Below, one piece after another: positions 38,001 to 45,885 of a stretch of DNA of 64,000 nt. A model generated the notes under the pieces. That model did no database searches. It had not been told where the DNA came from and saw only the letters and a list, made by a program, of their open reading frames with translations. The stretch lies in NCBI GenBank assembly GCA_024291935.2, contig CM044315.1, positions 77,668,385-77,732,384 of the forward strand. The letters are read 5' to 3'. How positions within the stretch are numbered: the first letter of the stretch is position 1; every line of letters starts with the position of its first letter. Both the position numbers and the translations under genes were made by a program. This DNA comes from Okapia johnstoni (Eukaryota > Chordata > Mammalia > Artiodactyla > Giraffidae).

Positions 38001-38242
38001 TGTGGCCCCGTGCTGGAAAGGACCTCACTGTTCTTTCTACTTTTCAGAATGTTGCTGAGGCACAGTGCATAGCCAACCAAGTTCAGCTCTTCTATGCCAC
38101 TGATCGAAAAGAGACCTACGGGTTAGTGGAGACCTTTAACTTCAGACCGAATGAGTTCAAATATATGTCTGTCATCGCGGAGTTGGAGCAAAGCGGACTT
38201 GGAGCTGAACTGAAATGTTCTCAGAACCAGGATAAGACTTAG
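13694..38242 (+). CDS. ATPAF1: ATPAF1, ATP synthase F1 assembly factor 1 (nine exons)
   Basis: ATPAF1 is the mammalian homologue of yeast Atp11. It is a mitochondrial matrix chaperone that binds the F1 beta subunit before it joins alpha in the F1-ATPase. Nine coding exons join in frame to 972 bases (323 residues plus stop): 13694-13950, 17259-17367, 20691-20735, 21651-21713, 24622-24672, 25762-25809, 28172-28267, 29829-29936 and 38048-38242. Every intron has GT and AG ends. The human protein has 328 residues, so the gene is complete. The N-terminal 60 or so residues are rich in Ala, Gly and Arg with almost no acidic residues at first, as in a mitochondrial presequence. The Atp11-like domain follows, from about residue 80. 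The start chosen is ATG at 13694 (ACCATGG, strong Kozak), which begins [10 protein letters not shown] as in the human protein. An upstream in-frame ATG exists at 13613. No frameshift or premature stop was seen. Confidence 0.97.
13951..17258 (+). other. ATPAF1: ATPAF1 intron 1
   Basis: This 3.3 kb intron holds poly-T at about 14126-14140, a poly-A run near 15692-15711, diverged L2-like sequence near 14700-15500 (low confidence), and the coding-like relic at 16353-17110. No ATPAF1 exon is hidden here, since exons 1 and 2 join directly in frame. Confidence 0.85.
16353..17110 (+). pseudogene. Coding-like relic in ATPAF1 intron 1, probable processed pseudogene (parent unknown)
   Basis: One frame stays open from 16228 to 16674. 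From about 16353 it has ordinary protein composition, with stretches such as [20 protein letters not shown] and [20 protein letters not shown], ending VYTA and a stop. Downstream the sequence stays coding-like in other frames (for example [20 protein letters not shown]), which suggests frameshifts in an originally longer coding region. An AATAAA lies at 17089. The lack of introns and the position inside an intron fit a retrocopy, but no poly-A tail or target-site duplication is obvious. I do not recognise the parent gene. The alternative is an unannotated exon of a nested gene. Confidence 0.4.
17259..17367 (+). CDS. ATPAF1: ATPAF1 coding exon 2
   Basis: Residues 86-122, beginning with the split Arg codon and reading [20 protein letters not shown] and on to CVEQK. 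The acceptor is TTTGATCAG and the donor AAG/GTAAGA. Confidence 0.95.
17735..18108. mobile_element. Tigger/MER2-like DNA transposon fossil
   Basis: One end reads GTGGGTTCTGCATCCACAGA with GTGGATTCAACCAAC just inside it. The other end reads CTGGAACCAATCCCTGACTG with GATACTAAGGGACACTTG. These are the facing termini of the MER2/Tigger family, so this is probably a near full-length non-autonomous copy. Confidence 0.65.
18556..18722 (-). repeat. Bov-tA SINE, antisense
   Basis: Antisense Bov-tA phrasing: CCATGGAATTTTCCAGGCAA, GAACACTGGAGTGGATTGCC, and GGTGGATTCTTAACCACTGG. The end proximal to the tRNA head is slightly shortened. Confidence 0.85.
20691..20735 (+). CDS. ATPAF1: ATPAF1 coding exon 3 (45 bp)
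   Basis: A very short exon with phase 0 at both ends, encoding [15 protein letters not shown] (residues 123-137). The acceptor is TGTATTTCAG and the donor AAG/GTAGGT. Confidence 0.95.
20847..21141 (+). repeat. BovB LINE 3' fragment
   Basis: It contains the ORF2 tail (around CCAATACTTTGGCCACCTCA and GGATTGGGGGCAGGAGGAGA) and the standard 3' end AGTGACTGAACTGAACTG. Its frame is still open for about 100 residues, so it is a young copy. It lies only 110 bp after ATPAF1 exon 3, in the gene's own orientation. Confidence 0.92.
21651..21713 (+). CDS. ATPAF1: ATPAF1 coding exon 4 (63 bp)
   Basis: Phase 0 at both ends, encoding [20 protein letters not shown] then Q (residues 138-158). The acceptor is TTTCTTTCAG and the donor CAG/GTAATG. 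Confidence 0.95.
22095..22305 (+). repeat. MIR SINE
   Basis: Near full-length MIR: CTCTGCCACTTACTAGCAGA, then CTATCTGTAAAATGGACATA, then CAGTGCCTGGCACAGAATAA. Confidence 0.85.
22735..22915 (+). repeat. L1 3' end fragment
   Basis: L1 tail phrases GAATCACTTTGCTGTACACC, TGAAACTAACATAGGATTGC and CTATACTCCAATATAAATAA, then an A-rich tail. Confidence 0.75.
23775..24010 (+). repeat. L2 LINE fragment
   Basis: L2-like order: CTTCTGTGCCTTTGCTAATG, ATTCTTCAGGACATAGCTCA, then GTGTCCTTTCCTCTGG. Diverged. Confidence 0.55.
24025..24115. repeat. AT-rich patch of TTTCAAATAAT-like units with a 20 bp palindrome
   Basis: The unit TTTCAAATAAT or a close variant recurs several times. In the middle, 24066-24085 is a perfect 20 bp palindrome, TTTCAATAATATTATTGAAA. 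It looks like local tandem expansion within an intron. Confidence 0.75.
24622..24672 (+). CDS. ATPAF1: ATPAF1 coding exon 5 (51 bp)
   Basis: Phase 0 at both ends, encoding [17 protein letters not shown] (residues 159-175). The acceptor is TTTTTTGTACAG and the donor CCT/GTAAGT. Confidence 0.95.
24673..25761 (+). other. ATPAF1: ATPAF1 intron 5
   Basis: A 1.1 kb intron. No named repeat was recognised. It contains a short imperfect direct duplication (about 25493-25554 and 25621-25668) close to the next exon. Confidence 0.75.
25762..25809 (+). CDS. ATPAF1: ATPAF1 coding exon 6 (48 bp)
   Basis: Phase 0 at both ends, encoding [16 protein letters not shown] (residues 176-191). The acceptor is TAACCTACAG and the donor ACA/GTAAGT. 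Confidence 0.95.
26330..27335 (+). repeat. Old L1 (ORF2 end and 3' UTR), split by a SINE
   Basis: Upstream of the SINE: TCCAAATTGATCTCTAGATA and TTCCAATCAAAATC. Downstream: ACCAGTGAGATACCACTAAG, TGGTGAGGATGTGAAACAAC, TTCATGGCAGCTTTATTTGT and TTGTACACTTTAAATATGTG. This is the usual order of an L1M element. Confidence 0.75.
26477..26735 (+). repeat. CHR-type SINE inserted in the old L1
   Basis: Body phrases GTGCTCTGCAACAAGAGAAG and GGAGATCCAGCACAGCC with an AAATAAATAAATAAATAAAC tail. The tRNA-like head is worn or truncated. L1 sequence continues on both sides. Confidence 0.75.
28172..28267 (+). CDS. ATPAF1: ATPAF1 coding exon 7 (96 bp)
   Basis: Phase 0 at both ends, residues 192-223, beginning [20 protein letters not shown] and ending ALINIQ. 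The acceptor is ATTTCCCACAG and the donor CAG/GTAGGT. Confidence 0.96.
28268..29828 (+). other. ATPAF1: ATPAF1 intron 7
   Basis: A 1.6 kb intron with no recognised repeat or exon. It is moderately AT-rich with short A runs near 28825-28850. Confidence 0.75.
29829..29936 (+). CDS. ATPAF1: ATPAF1 coding exon 8 (108 bp)
   Basis: Phase 0 at both ends, residues 224-259, beginning [20 protein letters not shown] and ending AEMDSTFL. The acceptor is TCCTTACAG and the donor CTG/GTAAGA. Confidence 0.96.
30990..31900 (-). repeat. Old interspersed repeat, perhaps antisense L2-related
   Basis: Purine-rich sequence with phrases common in old mammalian repeats, such as GTTTGAGGTGCCTATTAGAT, CTGAAGTTCAGGGGAGAGAT and TAAGAACTGAGCCCTGGAGC. 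I recognise the pattern but not the exact family. Confidence 0.45.
32085..32290. mobile_element. Old DNA-transposon-like repeat (hAT-type suspected)
   Basis: The segment reads AATAAAATTTTATTGGAACA, then CATGTTATCTATGACTGCTT, then GAGTTGAGTAGCTGCAACA, then CATAAAACCTAAAATATTAA. This is a widespread mammalian MER-type repeat. The family name is uncertain. Confidence 0.5.
33330..33850 (-). repeat. L2 LINE fragment, antisense
   Basis: Reverse of the L2 3' half: GAATGTTCCAGACAGTGGGA, later AATGCAGTTGCAGTAGTCTG and GGCAAGAGATGGTAAAGACC. Diverged. Confidence 0.5.
34495..34660 (+). repeat. MIR SINE
   Basis: MIR order: GGAGTCCAGAGATCTAGTCT, CTCTGCCACTTGCATGCCAC, then TGGTTTCCTGGTCCATTAAA and GGATGATCTCTAAGGCCCCT. 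Confidence 0.8.
35095..35510. repeat. Old interspersed repeat, family not assigned
   Basis: Phrases such as TCACAGTTTCTTTGTGTCAG, GTGGTTCTGGCTCAGAGTCT and GAAGGTTGATTGGGCTTGAC recur in old mammalian repeats. I cannot name the class with confidence. Confidence 0.45.
35594..35712 (+). repeat. tRNA-Glu-like SINE head (CHR type)
   Basis: The segment 35600-35672 keeps most of the tRNA-Glu outline, including GGTGGTCCAGTGGTTAGGAC (A box) and a CTTTCACCGC anticodon-loop region, but the B box is mutated (GGCTTCATTTCC). It is a SINE, not a working tRNA gene. Confidence 0.75.
36062..37780 (-). mobile_element. BovB (RTE) LINE, 5'-truncated, reverse transcriptase almost intact
   Basis: An antisense BovB copy of 1.7 kb in ATPAF1 intron 8. 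Its frame (minus strand, down to a TGA at 36286-36284) encodes most of the reverse transcriptase, including the [13 protein letters not shown] motif and the YADD active site ([12 protein letters not shown]). The TGA sits where related copies have an Arg CGA, a typical CpG-decay stop. The same frame then stays open to about 36077, ending in the usual BovB C-terminus. The endonuclease half is missing: the element begins within the KKIRDTKG region, so it cannot move by itself. The 3' end carries the repeated GTTCAGTTCAGTTCAG motif. BovB is widely held to have entered ruminants by horizontal transfer. Confidence 0.95.
38048..38242 (+). CDS. ATPAF1: ATPAF1 coding exon 9 (terminal)
   Basis: Residues 260-323 and the TAG stop. 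It begins [20 protein letters not shown] and ends [10 protein letters not shown]. The acceptor is CTACTTTTCAG. It is the most conserved-looking part of the protein. It starts only about 270 bp after the antisense BovB. Confidence 0.96.
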   Translation, partial: NVAEAQCIANQVQLFYATDRKETYGLVETFNFRPNEFKYMSVIAELEQSGLGAELKCSQNQDKT

Positions 38243-39085
38243 GGATGTCAGGTTGGCTTACAGAGTTTTCTGCTCAGCCCTGGATAGCACTGAGCCTACC
38301 CACACCTTGAACTCTCGGAGGCTCAGTATCTATAATGAGCCATCTCTAAGGAGTCGCCCTGTGTGCTTACTGCAAGAAGTAACGTGGAGGTGAGCCCTGT
38401 TACTTGATATTCAGGAACAAAGATACCCAAATAGTCTGATAACTATCTCCCAGCGTACTTGCAGTTTCCTTTTCAAGTGTTTGAGGTTGCATCCAGAGAT
38501 AATCAGGGGTCCACAGATGGCTGACTTGATCTTATGCACTATAGGAGTGTATTTGTTCTCTGGCCATTTAGACTGCACAGCTCCTAATAATTAGTTCCTC
38601 ACCTTTATAAACTGTGACAGGATAATAAACTTGAAGACCTGCTATAATGGTCTTTGCATTCTCTTCCCACTTGGCTGGCCAAAGGCATAACCTAGTTAGA
38701 CCCTCAAACAACCACATATTGCCATCAGGATTAAGAATTGCTGTTTGTAGCTGGTTTGGAGTATCAGCAGATTTCAGGTATATTAAATGCACAGGTACAG
38801 TGCCTGCTGCCTGCATATTTTTAAACCATGATTTGTGACACCTGCTTCTCTAACTATTCTGCCTATTGGAAGCTGTGTATTTGTAGGGGCTGAATTGGTG
38901 CAGTATAAATAAATCAACTGTTTTGTAAAGAGAGGATCAATCCAGATTTGCTTTTTGTTTTTTAAACAACTCTAAACCATGCCAGTATTATATTAATAGA
39001 AAAGGTATGTGGAAGCAAATATACCCTATTGTGTGTGGGGGAAAATGTAGCAATAAAATAAAGTCTGGCTTATAATCTTTGTTAC
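38243..39085 (+). other. ATPAF1: ATPAF1 3' UTR
   Basis: Follows the stop codon directly. It is free of recognised ruminant SINEs up to the AATAAA pair at 39052. Earlier AATAAA-like hexamers (38622, 38907) could give shorter forms. Confidence 0.65.
39052..39062 (+). terminator. ATPAF1: ATPAF1 candidate polyadenylation signal (overlapping pair)
   Basis: Two overlapping AATAAA hexamers start at 39052 and 39057, 0.8 kb after the stop codon. T-rich sequence follows. Likely the main cleavage signal, but use is inferred. Confidence 0.55.
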
Positions 39086-40069
39086 ACTAAATAGTGAAAT
39101 CTAAGCTGTGTGCTGTCCATTGTGTCTGTACTGTGGGCTGATCTCATCAAAACTCATCTTTGGACTCAGCAGTTGCTTAAAATAACAGAAAAAAAAAAAG
39201 AAGCTCCCCAGCACTGGAAACTCAGGTTTGGCTTATAGTGTCCCTCTTGTGGCTCCAACCTCAGTGATAGAAGAGGGTGGCAGTAACACACCAGCCTTCT
39301 GAACTCGAGGCCTCAGACACCCCCCTACTCCACTATTGTTGTCAGCCACCTTTATTGTAATGTCTTTCCTTTTCTTCAACTAACATGTTCCACTTTGCTG
39401 CTCCTGCCTGTGGTTTGACAAACAACACCGAGCATGGTATGTGGGAATATAACCAGGATTTGCAGTTTATGTGTGTTTCATTTATTACTGCAGACTTTTT
39501 AAAGGTTGAGCTTTTCCCCAAGTCCTTTAAATGGGATTGGACTTCCCATTATTTTCTGAACTGTGTTTCTTTTGTTGTACTTCTGAATCTGTATGTAGAA
39601 AGAGACAGCGTTTGTTTAACCTGGAAAAGTTACTGGTTTTTCACAATTTCTCTAAAGGCTGAGCTATTTCCTAATGCAGATTCAGGCCTCTTGTCCTGAC
39701 ATTTCTTTTTTTTTTTTTTGAGAAACAAGTCTGGATGTTTTGAGTCCCAAGAATGTTTGATGTTCAGTGGAATTACTTTCATAGATATGTTTCCTTTTCC
39801 CCTCCAGATGGCTCCAGTCTTTAGCCTTAGTACCTTTTATAACATCTCTACCAGAGGATGAGAAAATGATGAAGAAATAAGTCGAAACTGACTGCTCATT
39901 TTACGTTCCTCCCAGCTTTGCCCTAAATCCCCAGTTACCAGAGAACGGTGTGTCCATGGCCAGTTACATCAGATGTGATCGAAGTACCATCTGGTTGTTC
40001 TTTATATTTACCTAGCAAGATCTGGCAAAGAATGACAAGAAAATTGTCAAATTAATCAGTCCCCTGGTA

Positions 40070-40285
40070 TAGTGTGGTCTTATAAACATGGACAGGCTTT
40101 AGAGTTAAGTGAATCTGGGTTCAGTGTTGGGATTCATTAGCTCTAAATGTTGAACAAATTATTTAAACTCTCTAATTCTGTTTCTCCATCTGTATGATGA
40201 GAATAATAGTATCTACCTCATGGGATCATTGTGAGAATTACCTTAACTTATATAAAGATTGTGTTAGAGCTTAATAAAATGTCAA
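40070..40285 (+). repeat. MIR SINE
   Basis: MIR order: GAATCTGGGTTCAGTGTTGG, TCTGTTTCTCCATCTGTATG, then CTCATGGGATCATTGTGAGA. Confidence 0.8.
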
Positions 40286-40384
40286 CTCCCTTCTCTACTT
40301 CACCTCTCGCTAAAGACCCACACAAATTAGTATATCAGATGTGCAGATCATTCTTTATTCCAGTTTTAAGAGCAAGTCTTATCT

Positions 40385-40557
40385 CACAGATTCTCAAACT
40401 TTAAGTTGCAGTGAAATTACCTAGAGCACTTTAGAATGTAGACTCCCAGGTCTGAAACTCCAACCTGCTGAAGTGCTGGGAATCTCCATTTTAATATGTG
40501 CTCCAGATGATTCTGATGAAGATGATTAGCCAGTCACACTTTGAGAACCACTGCCTT
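40385..40557 (+). mobile_element. MER5A-type hAT DNA transposon
   Basis: It opens TTCTCAAACTTTAAGTTGCA and closes CACACTTTGAGAACCACTGC, the facing ends of MER5A, with a core of AATCTCCATTTTAATATGTG. Confidence 0.8.
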
Positions 40558-40639
40558 ATCTATTCTTCACAAAACAATCCACGTTAGCCAGGTCTCTTTG
40601 CTGCGGACGTTCACCATAGGATCAGCTTCCTCGGCCCTT

Positions 40640-40810
40640 TGCCTCCTGTAGCGGTCCCCTCGGCGTACTTGATGGTATATTTATTTATGTATGTCTCTCC
40701 CCCTAGACTGTGAGCTCCTTGAGGGCCAGGGGTTTAATCTCCATTTCCAGCACCAAGGACATGGCTTGGAACATCGAAGATACTCAGATTTTTGTTGAAT
40801 GAATAAATGA
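40640..40810 (+). repeat. L2 LINE 3' end
   Basis: The L2 3' end phrase CCCTAGACTGTGAGCTCCTT then GAGGGCCAGGGG and a TTTTTGTTGAATGAATAAAT end. Confidence 0.8.
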
Positions 40811-41319
40811 CATGGATTTTAGCCAAAACATTATCTTGTTCGTGTATATGCCTTATATTTAAATAGTTTGTACTTAAGAGATTCTCTTGACACACATAAG
40901 TGAAAAATTTACTGAGTAGGAATATTTGGTAATCAAGACAGCAAGGTAAACAAACATTCTCTGTATCTCAGCTAAATCTCCTGCACTTCTGTGGTGGGCT
41001 GTCTGCTCAGTGCGATTCAACAGTCATTCCAGAGGACGTCTTCTACAACCTCCGACTTAGGTGCTGACACAGGAGGGTGAGCACAGTGATCCCTGCACTC
41101 AAGGTGTGTTCCAGCCACCAGCTGCATCTTGCCTTTGACTCTGCCTCAATCTAGCGCCTGGTCAGAGTTTGCCTCTTCTTGTTCTGAGGGTAGGTGCATT
41201 CTTCCTCAAGCAGTTGGGAAGCAGGAGCCACAGGCTCTGTGTTTTGCAGTCTCAGCAACACTGACCTCTTGTTCAGTCTTGGAGAAGAGGTACAAATGCA
41301 CAGTCCACCTGTCATTTGA

Positions 41320-41480
41320 CTTAGAATTGATTCAGCATTCATTAGTAGTTATGGAACACCTATTATATCCCAAACACAGATGTAAGAAACTGGGGAATAC
41401 AGCAATGAAGGGGACAAATAAGGCCTGTTCTCATGGAGCTTATATTATTGTGGAGAAGACAAATAAAGCAGTAAGATTAT
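41320..41480 (+). repeat. L2-like fragment
   Basis: Phrases GGAACACCTATTATATCCCA, ACTGGGGAATACAGCAATGA and CTGTTCTCATGGAGCTTATA match an old interspersed repeat tail, most likely L2. Confidence 0.6.
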
Positions 41481-42699
41481 TTCAAATACTGGTAGTGCTG
41501 GGAGATTTTTAAAATGTGATAAAACATAAGAGTGGAGGCAATAACTTAATGGTCAGGAATACCATCTCTGCACAGGTGACAGCTGCTGCTTGATCTGTGG
41601 AAAGAACCAGGTAGAGATCACCATTTGCTGAGGCCATGAAGTGGGGCCAAGCTAAGCATGCTTAAGGGTTCAGTTCAGCCGCTGAGGAGCTTAGAGTTCA
41701 GCAAGGCAAGACACTGCCGTGAATACTAATTGCAAGACCGGTGCTGTCTTAGAGGGGCAGGGAGGGTTAGAGAACACTATCAGGTGCTGTGGGGAATGCA
41801 GATCTTGCTAGACCGTGGCACCTGCCCTGAAGCACCTATGACTTAATAAGGAATGAAAGACTATTAAAAGTCTCAAAGAATGTGTGTTCCATGCAAGAGA
41901 CAGGAGGTGCAATGAGTTCACAGTTGGTCTCAAAATATATACATGTTAACAATACCACTAACATCTATCATTGGTGGCTTACCTACCATGTGCCAGGCAC
42001 GATGCTGAGCCCTTTACCTGGATTGTATCAATCCTTCCTACAACCCAGTGAGGTCACAGGAACCAGATGAGTGGTAGGATGTGCCACTGCTCCCCTTGTG
42101 CCCCCTGCCTTTCCCTACCTCAAGCTCAGAAAAGAGGGCAGCCTCCCAGTCACCCCTAACCCTAACTTCAGCAACCAACTTAAACCTTTAGAAGCCGTGG
42201 GTGTCTTGAACCAGCCCTTGCTCTGAGAAACAGGTGTGCCAATTTTCCTGCCTACACCTTAAGAACAAAATGCACTTGTTATATATTTCTGATTCATCCA
42301 AACTTTATTTCTAAAGACATCATATTCTACCTAAAAGAGGACTTTTTGTGCTGTTTCATCCTGCGTGGAGCGTTTTGGTCTTGGCAGTTATGTTAATGTG
42401 GCAGGTTGATGGCAGCATTTTTATCCCTATTCTGATAAAGGAGACTTGGTGCACAAAAAGGCAAGTGATGACTTGAAGGTCACTGCATCGGAACCAAGCC
42501 AGGAATAGAAGGCCATGCTCAGACTTAATGATATCATTTGTAACGTCCACTGAGCAGTCTCATCCCTCACATTCACAAGGCTACTTCTGAGCTCTCTGGG
42601 CCTGAGATACTGGAAGAGCCACAAGAAAAATCAGTTCATATCACTTACGAATCCTCCCAAGGTGTCCCGCACTTTCAGAACAAGGTCCCTTTGGATCAG

Positions 42700-43130
42700 C
42701 TCACGAGAGCTTTCAGAACCAGTCTCCAGTGACTTCTCCAGGCTCATCTCTTGGTAGGCCCCACCCACTCCCTTAGCTCCCATCAGTCTGGATGACTGAC
42801 AGTTTCCTGAATATACTGTTCTTCTTCCCTCTACTCTGATCTTTGCTTAGAATTTGCAAGCTTTGAATGCCTGTTCCCCCTTCATCAAGTTAATTCTGAT
42901 TTGTCTCTCAAAGGTCCACTGAAGCATCTCTACCAGAGCCTTCCCTGGCCTCTAGCCGCACCATGCTGTCCCTGCCCAGTTGTGTGCTCCTTTATGCTTC
43001 CCCAGCATTTTGTGCTCTGCCTTTACAAGGCTCTCTTTCCGTAGACTGGACACTCCTCGGAGACACACATCATGTCTTACTGGCATCGTGTTCCCAGTGT
43101 CCAGCAAGAAGCTCAGCACAGAGAAGGTAC
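42700..43130 (+). repeat. L2 LINE fragment
   Basis: Pyrimidine-rich L2-like order, with GCCTTCCCTGGCCTCTAGCC then TAGACTGGACACTCCTCGGA near the end. Confidence 0.5.
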
Positions 43131-43508
43131 CAATGACTTGTATAAATTCCTCTTGGATGAATGCTCACCTCAGACTACCTGTGTCTACAAGCATCCCTTG
43201 CACAGTGAGACCCAGCCCTAGCAAACACTGACTGTGTCCCAGCCTGAGGCAGTGGCCACTTTGTTTGCCCTTCCTACAGAGGCTGCTATGTGAAAACAAA
43301 GCCAAGGGGCCATCAGAGGAGGCAGCTGGTCCAAGGTTTATAAGCAGAACTGAGACAGTGAACAGACTTGGGGAACAGAACAATTATTTTTACCAGCTGA
43401 ACCCATTTCAAGCTCCCATCTTGGCTTACTAAGTCTCAGCACTAAAAAGATCTCAGACACTGTCCAGTCACTAGTTTTCAACTGTGCTTCAAGAAATCCT
43501 TACAGGGG

Positions 43509-43735
43509 GACTTCCCTGGTGGTCCAATGGTTGAGAATCCACCTTGTGACACGGGATGTGGGTTTGATCCCTGTTCAGGGAACTAAGATCTCACATGCCG
43601 CAGAGCAGCTAAGCCCACGTGCCACAACTACTGAGCCCATGCTCTGCAAACGAAACATCCCCCATGACGCAATGAAGATATCTCAAGCAGCAACTAAGAT
43701 CTGATTCAGCCAAATAAAAAACTATTTTTTAAATA
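43509..43735 (+). repeat. CHR-type SINE, first of two neighbours
   Basis: The head is GACTTCCCTGGTGGTCCAAT with B-box-like GGGTTTGATCCC. The body contains GCCACAACTACTGAGCCCAT, with an A-rich tail after GCCAAATAAAAAAC. Confidence 0.88.
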
Positions 43736-43759
43736 TTTTCTAAAAAAAGAAATCCCAAC

Positions 43760-43935
43760 ATGGACTTCCCTGGTGGTCCAGGCTAAGACTCTGCATTCCC
43801 AGTGCAGGGGGCCTGGGGTCAGGGAACTAGATCCTACATGCTGCAACTAAATATCCCACATGCCACAATGAAGATTGAAGATCCCATGTGCTGCTACTAA
43901 GACCAAGCACAGCCAAATAAATAATAAAAAAGAAA
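43760..43935 (+). repeat. CHR-type SINE, second neighbour
   Basis: The head is GACTTCCCTGGTGGTCCAGG and the tail AGCACAGCCAAATAAATAAT. It follows the first copy by about 25 bp. AAAGAAATCCCAACA occurs on both sides (43747-43761 and 43938-43952), so this looks like its target-site duplication. Confidence 0.88.
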
Positions 43936-44049
43936 AAAGAAATCCCAACAGTTCCTAGGGGTGAGAGCCTGGTCCTTATCCCTAAGTCAACCAGAGAGAA
44001 GCAAACTTTGTTTACTAGGATTTCCCTAAGCTGTCATTTGAAGAAACAG

Positions 44050-44210
44050 TTTCCAAGAAATACTGAAAAGAAAAAAAAAGAACCTGGTCTAGTTTAACCT
44101 TCCACTCACCACAGCAGCCCTGCCTGCAGCATCTCCAAGTCATTGGGCAACTGTTTGAAAACTTCCAGGGACTGGGAACTCTCCACCTGCCAGCTGACCT
44201 GGCCCCTGCA
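44050..44210 (-). repeat. Inverted-repeat arm A (CR1/L3-like tail)
   Basis: Near reverse complement of 45225-45385. In reverse it contains GGAAGTTTTCAAACAGTTGC, GATGCTGCAGGCAGGGCTGC and GTTAAACTAGACCAGGTTC, phrasing reminiscent of CR1/L3-type LINE tails. Confidence 0.75.
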
Positions 44211-44923
44211 GGGACAGCTCTGAGTGACTGCAAGTTTGTCCCCACCCTATGTTGAAATCTCACCACCTCTCCCCACCCTCACTGGACTTTGCTCTGCCCA
44301 CCATAGCTACAGCCTCCTAGAGAAGTCTGTTGGCTTTTCCGTCCCCATAGCACCTCCTGCTGATGTGTGAAGATAACGCTCACATTACCTTGGAGTCTTT
44401 TCGGCAGAGGAAACAAACTCTGTCTTTCCTTATATGACCCAAAACCCCAGCCTCTGCTTTTGGACAAACTCACCAGTGTCTCCCTCATGGTTGGGGCCTG
44501 GAGTTAAGCCATAGATAGCCTTGTGGGGTGACCAGAGTGGATTTGAGATGGAAATCCTTTGGGAGTTGGCCTGGCCCACTTGGCAGTGACCTCTCCACAT
44601 TGCCTCTCACTAAGGTCACCTTACTGACTCGTCCACCTTGTCCTCCCTCATCCTCATCCTCACTGCCATCCTCAGCTGTCTTCCCATGATCTGTCAAACA
44701 TGGCTTTTCCTACCGAGAGCTCTTTGCATTTACTCCTATTCCATTTCATCTGGCTGGTTTCAGCCCAGTGTTCCATCATATCTTGACTTGAATTTTTCCT
44801 GGTGCTCAGAGCCCATGTCCCTCTCTATGGATGTGATACTCGCTTTTCCTTGGTGCTCTTCTACATCTTCTCTGGCAGTGATCAGAGGTAAGTGATGTCC
44901 CCTCAAGCGTTTCACTTACCTCC

Positions 44924-44965
44924 CCCCTCCGCCCCCCCCCCCCCCCCCACACACACACATACAAA
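44924..44965. repeat. Poly-C tract followed by a CA microsatellite
   Basis: A C-rich run with a single CCG interruption passes straight into (CA)n. It is likely to vary in length and to be unreliable in assemblies. Confidence 0.9.
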
Positions 44966-45224
44966 TTCTTGCCTTGGTTGAAACATCACTACTGGGTCAC
45001 ACTTAACTTTTGGTTCACTGTGATTCCCCAGATCACTTTTGTTGTTATTGTTCTAACATCCATGATTTGGCATGAATCTCCACCTTGCATTCTTATTTCT
45101 TCAACTTACATGTATTCTCACCTGTTGGCCTTGCTCTGGTCAGGACAGAAGTAGCTGACAGATCTTTCATTTTAACACTGATTTTGCAGGGAATAGAGGA
45201 AGCGTGGAGGTGTTTTCCTGAGCC

Positions 45225-45385
45225 CTTCAGGGGCCGGGTCAGCTGGCAAGTGGAGAGTCCCCAGTCCCTGGAAGTTTTCAAACAGTTGCCCAATGACTTG
45301 GAGATGCTGTAGGCAGGGCTGCTGTGGTGGGTAGGAGGTTAAACTAGACCAAGTTCTTTTTATTTTTTTCAGTATTTCTTGGAAA
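45225..45385 (+). repeat. Inverted-repeat arm B (CR1/L3-like tail)
   Basis: Partner of 44050-44210, with GGAAGTTTTCAAACAGTTGC, GATGCTGTAGGCAGGGCTGC and GTTAAACTAGACCAAGTTC, then the shared CAGTATTTCTTGGAAA end. Confidence 0.75.
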
Positions 45386-45514
45386 GGTCCACAACTCCCA
45401 ACAGACTCTGAGACATTTGCTTCCACTATCTGTTTCTTCCATTTGATCTTTTTCAGCAGTGCTATGAGGATAACATTACTCCCATCTTACAAATGACGAC
45501 ACTGGAGAGAGAGC

Positions 45515-45715
45515 ATTGTAGATGTGAAGAGTAAGGACTAAATTAGACTCTCAGCTCTGCCTTTGGACAAGTTAATCTCTCTGAGCCTTTGTATTCTCAC
45601 CTGTAAATTAAAAAATAATGATCCTATCTCAAAGAAAAGGATTAAATGATATATATAGAGTATATAGCACTATAGTTCACACACAATATAAGTGCAGAGT
45701 AGTGGCTGTTAGATT
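45515..45715 (+). repeat. MIR SINE
   Basis: MIR order: CTCTCAGCTCTGCCTTTGGA, then ATTCTCACCTGTAAATTAAA, then a diverged 3' part. Confidence 0.65.
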
Positions 45716-45809
45716 AAGTTACTTGACCTTTTCAAGGCTCACGTCTCCTGTATAGAAGAGGTGGGAAACTCTGCTTCTGGAACATAGATCTTCTACTTCT
45801 GGAACACAA

Positions 45810-45885
45810 GTTGTTGTTTTATTTTTAATCAGAGGTTAATTGCTTTACAATGTTGTGTTAGTTACAAGTTTCTATTGTGCTATTT
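45810..45885 (-). repeat. L1 3' tail fragment, antisense
   Basis: TTTTATTTTTAATCAGAGGT then TAATTGCTTTACAATGTTGT, the antisense L1 tail. Confidence 0.55.

Larger units (their letters stand above)
29937..38047 (+). other. ATPAF1: ATPAF1 intron 8
   Basis: The largest intron, 8.1 kb. It holds L2-like, hAT-like, L1, MIR and older fossils, a tRNA-Glu-like SINE and the large antisense BovB. The stretch 29937-30980 shows nothing I recognise. Confidence 0.8.

Noticed and set aside
42155..42172. Telomere-like CCCTAACCCTAAC (also at 25965)
   Set aside because: Only about two units each. Too short to be an interstitial telomere block.
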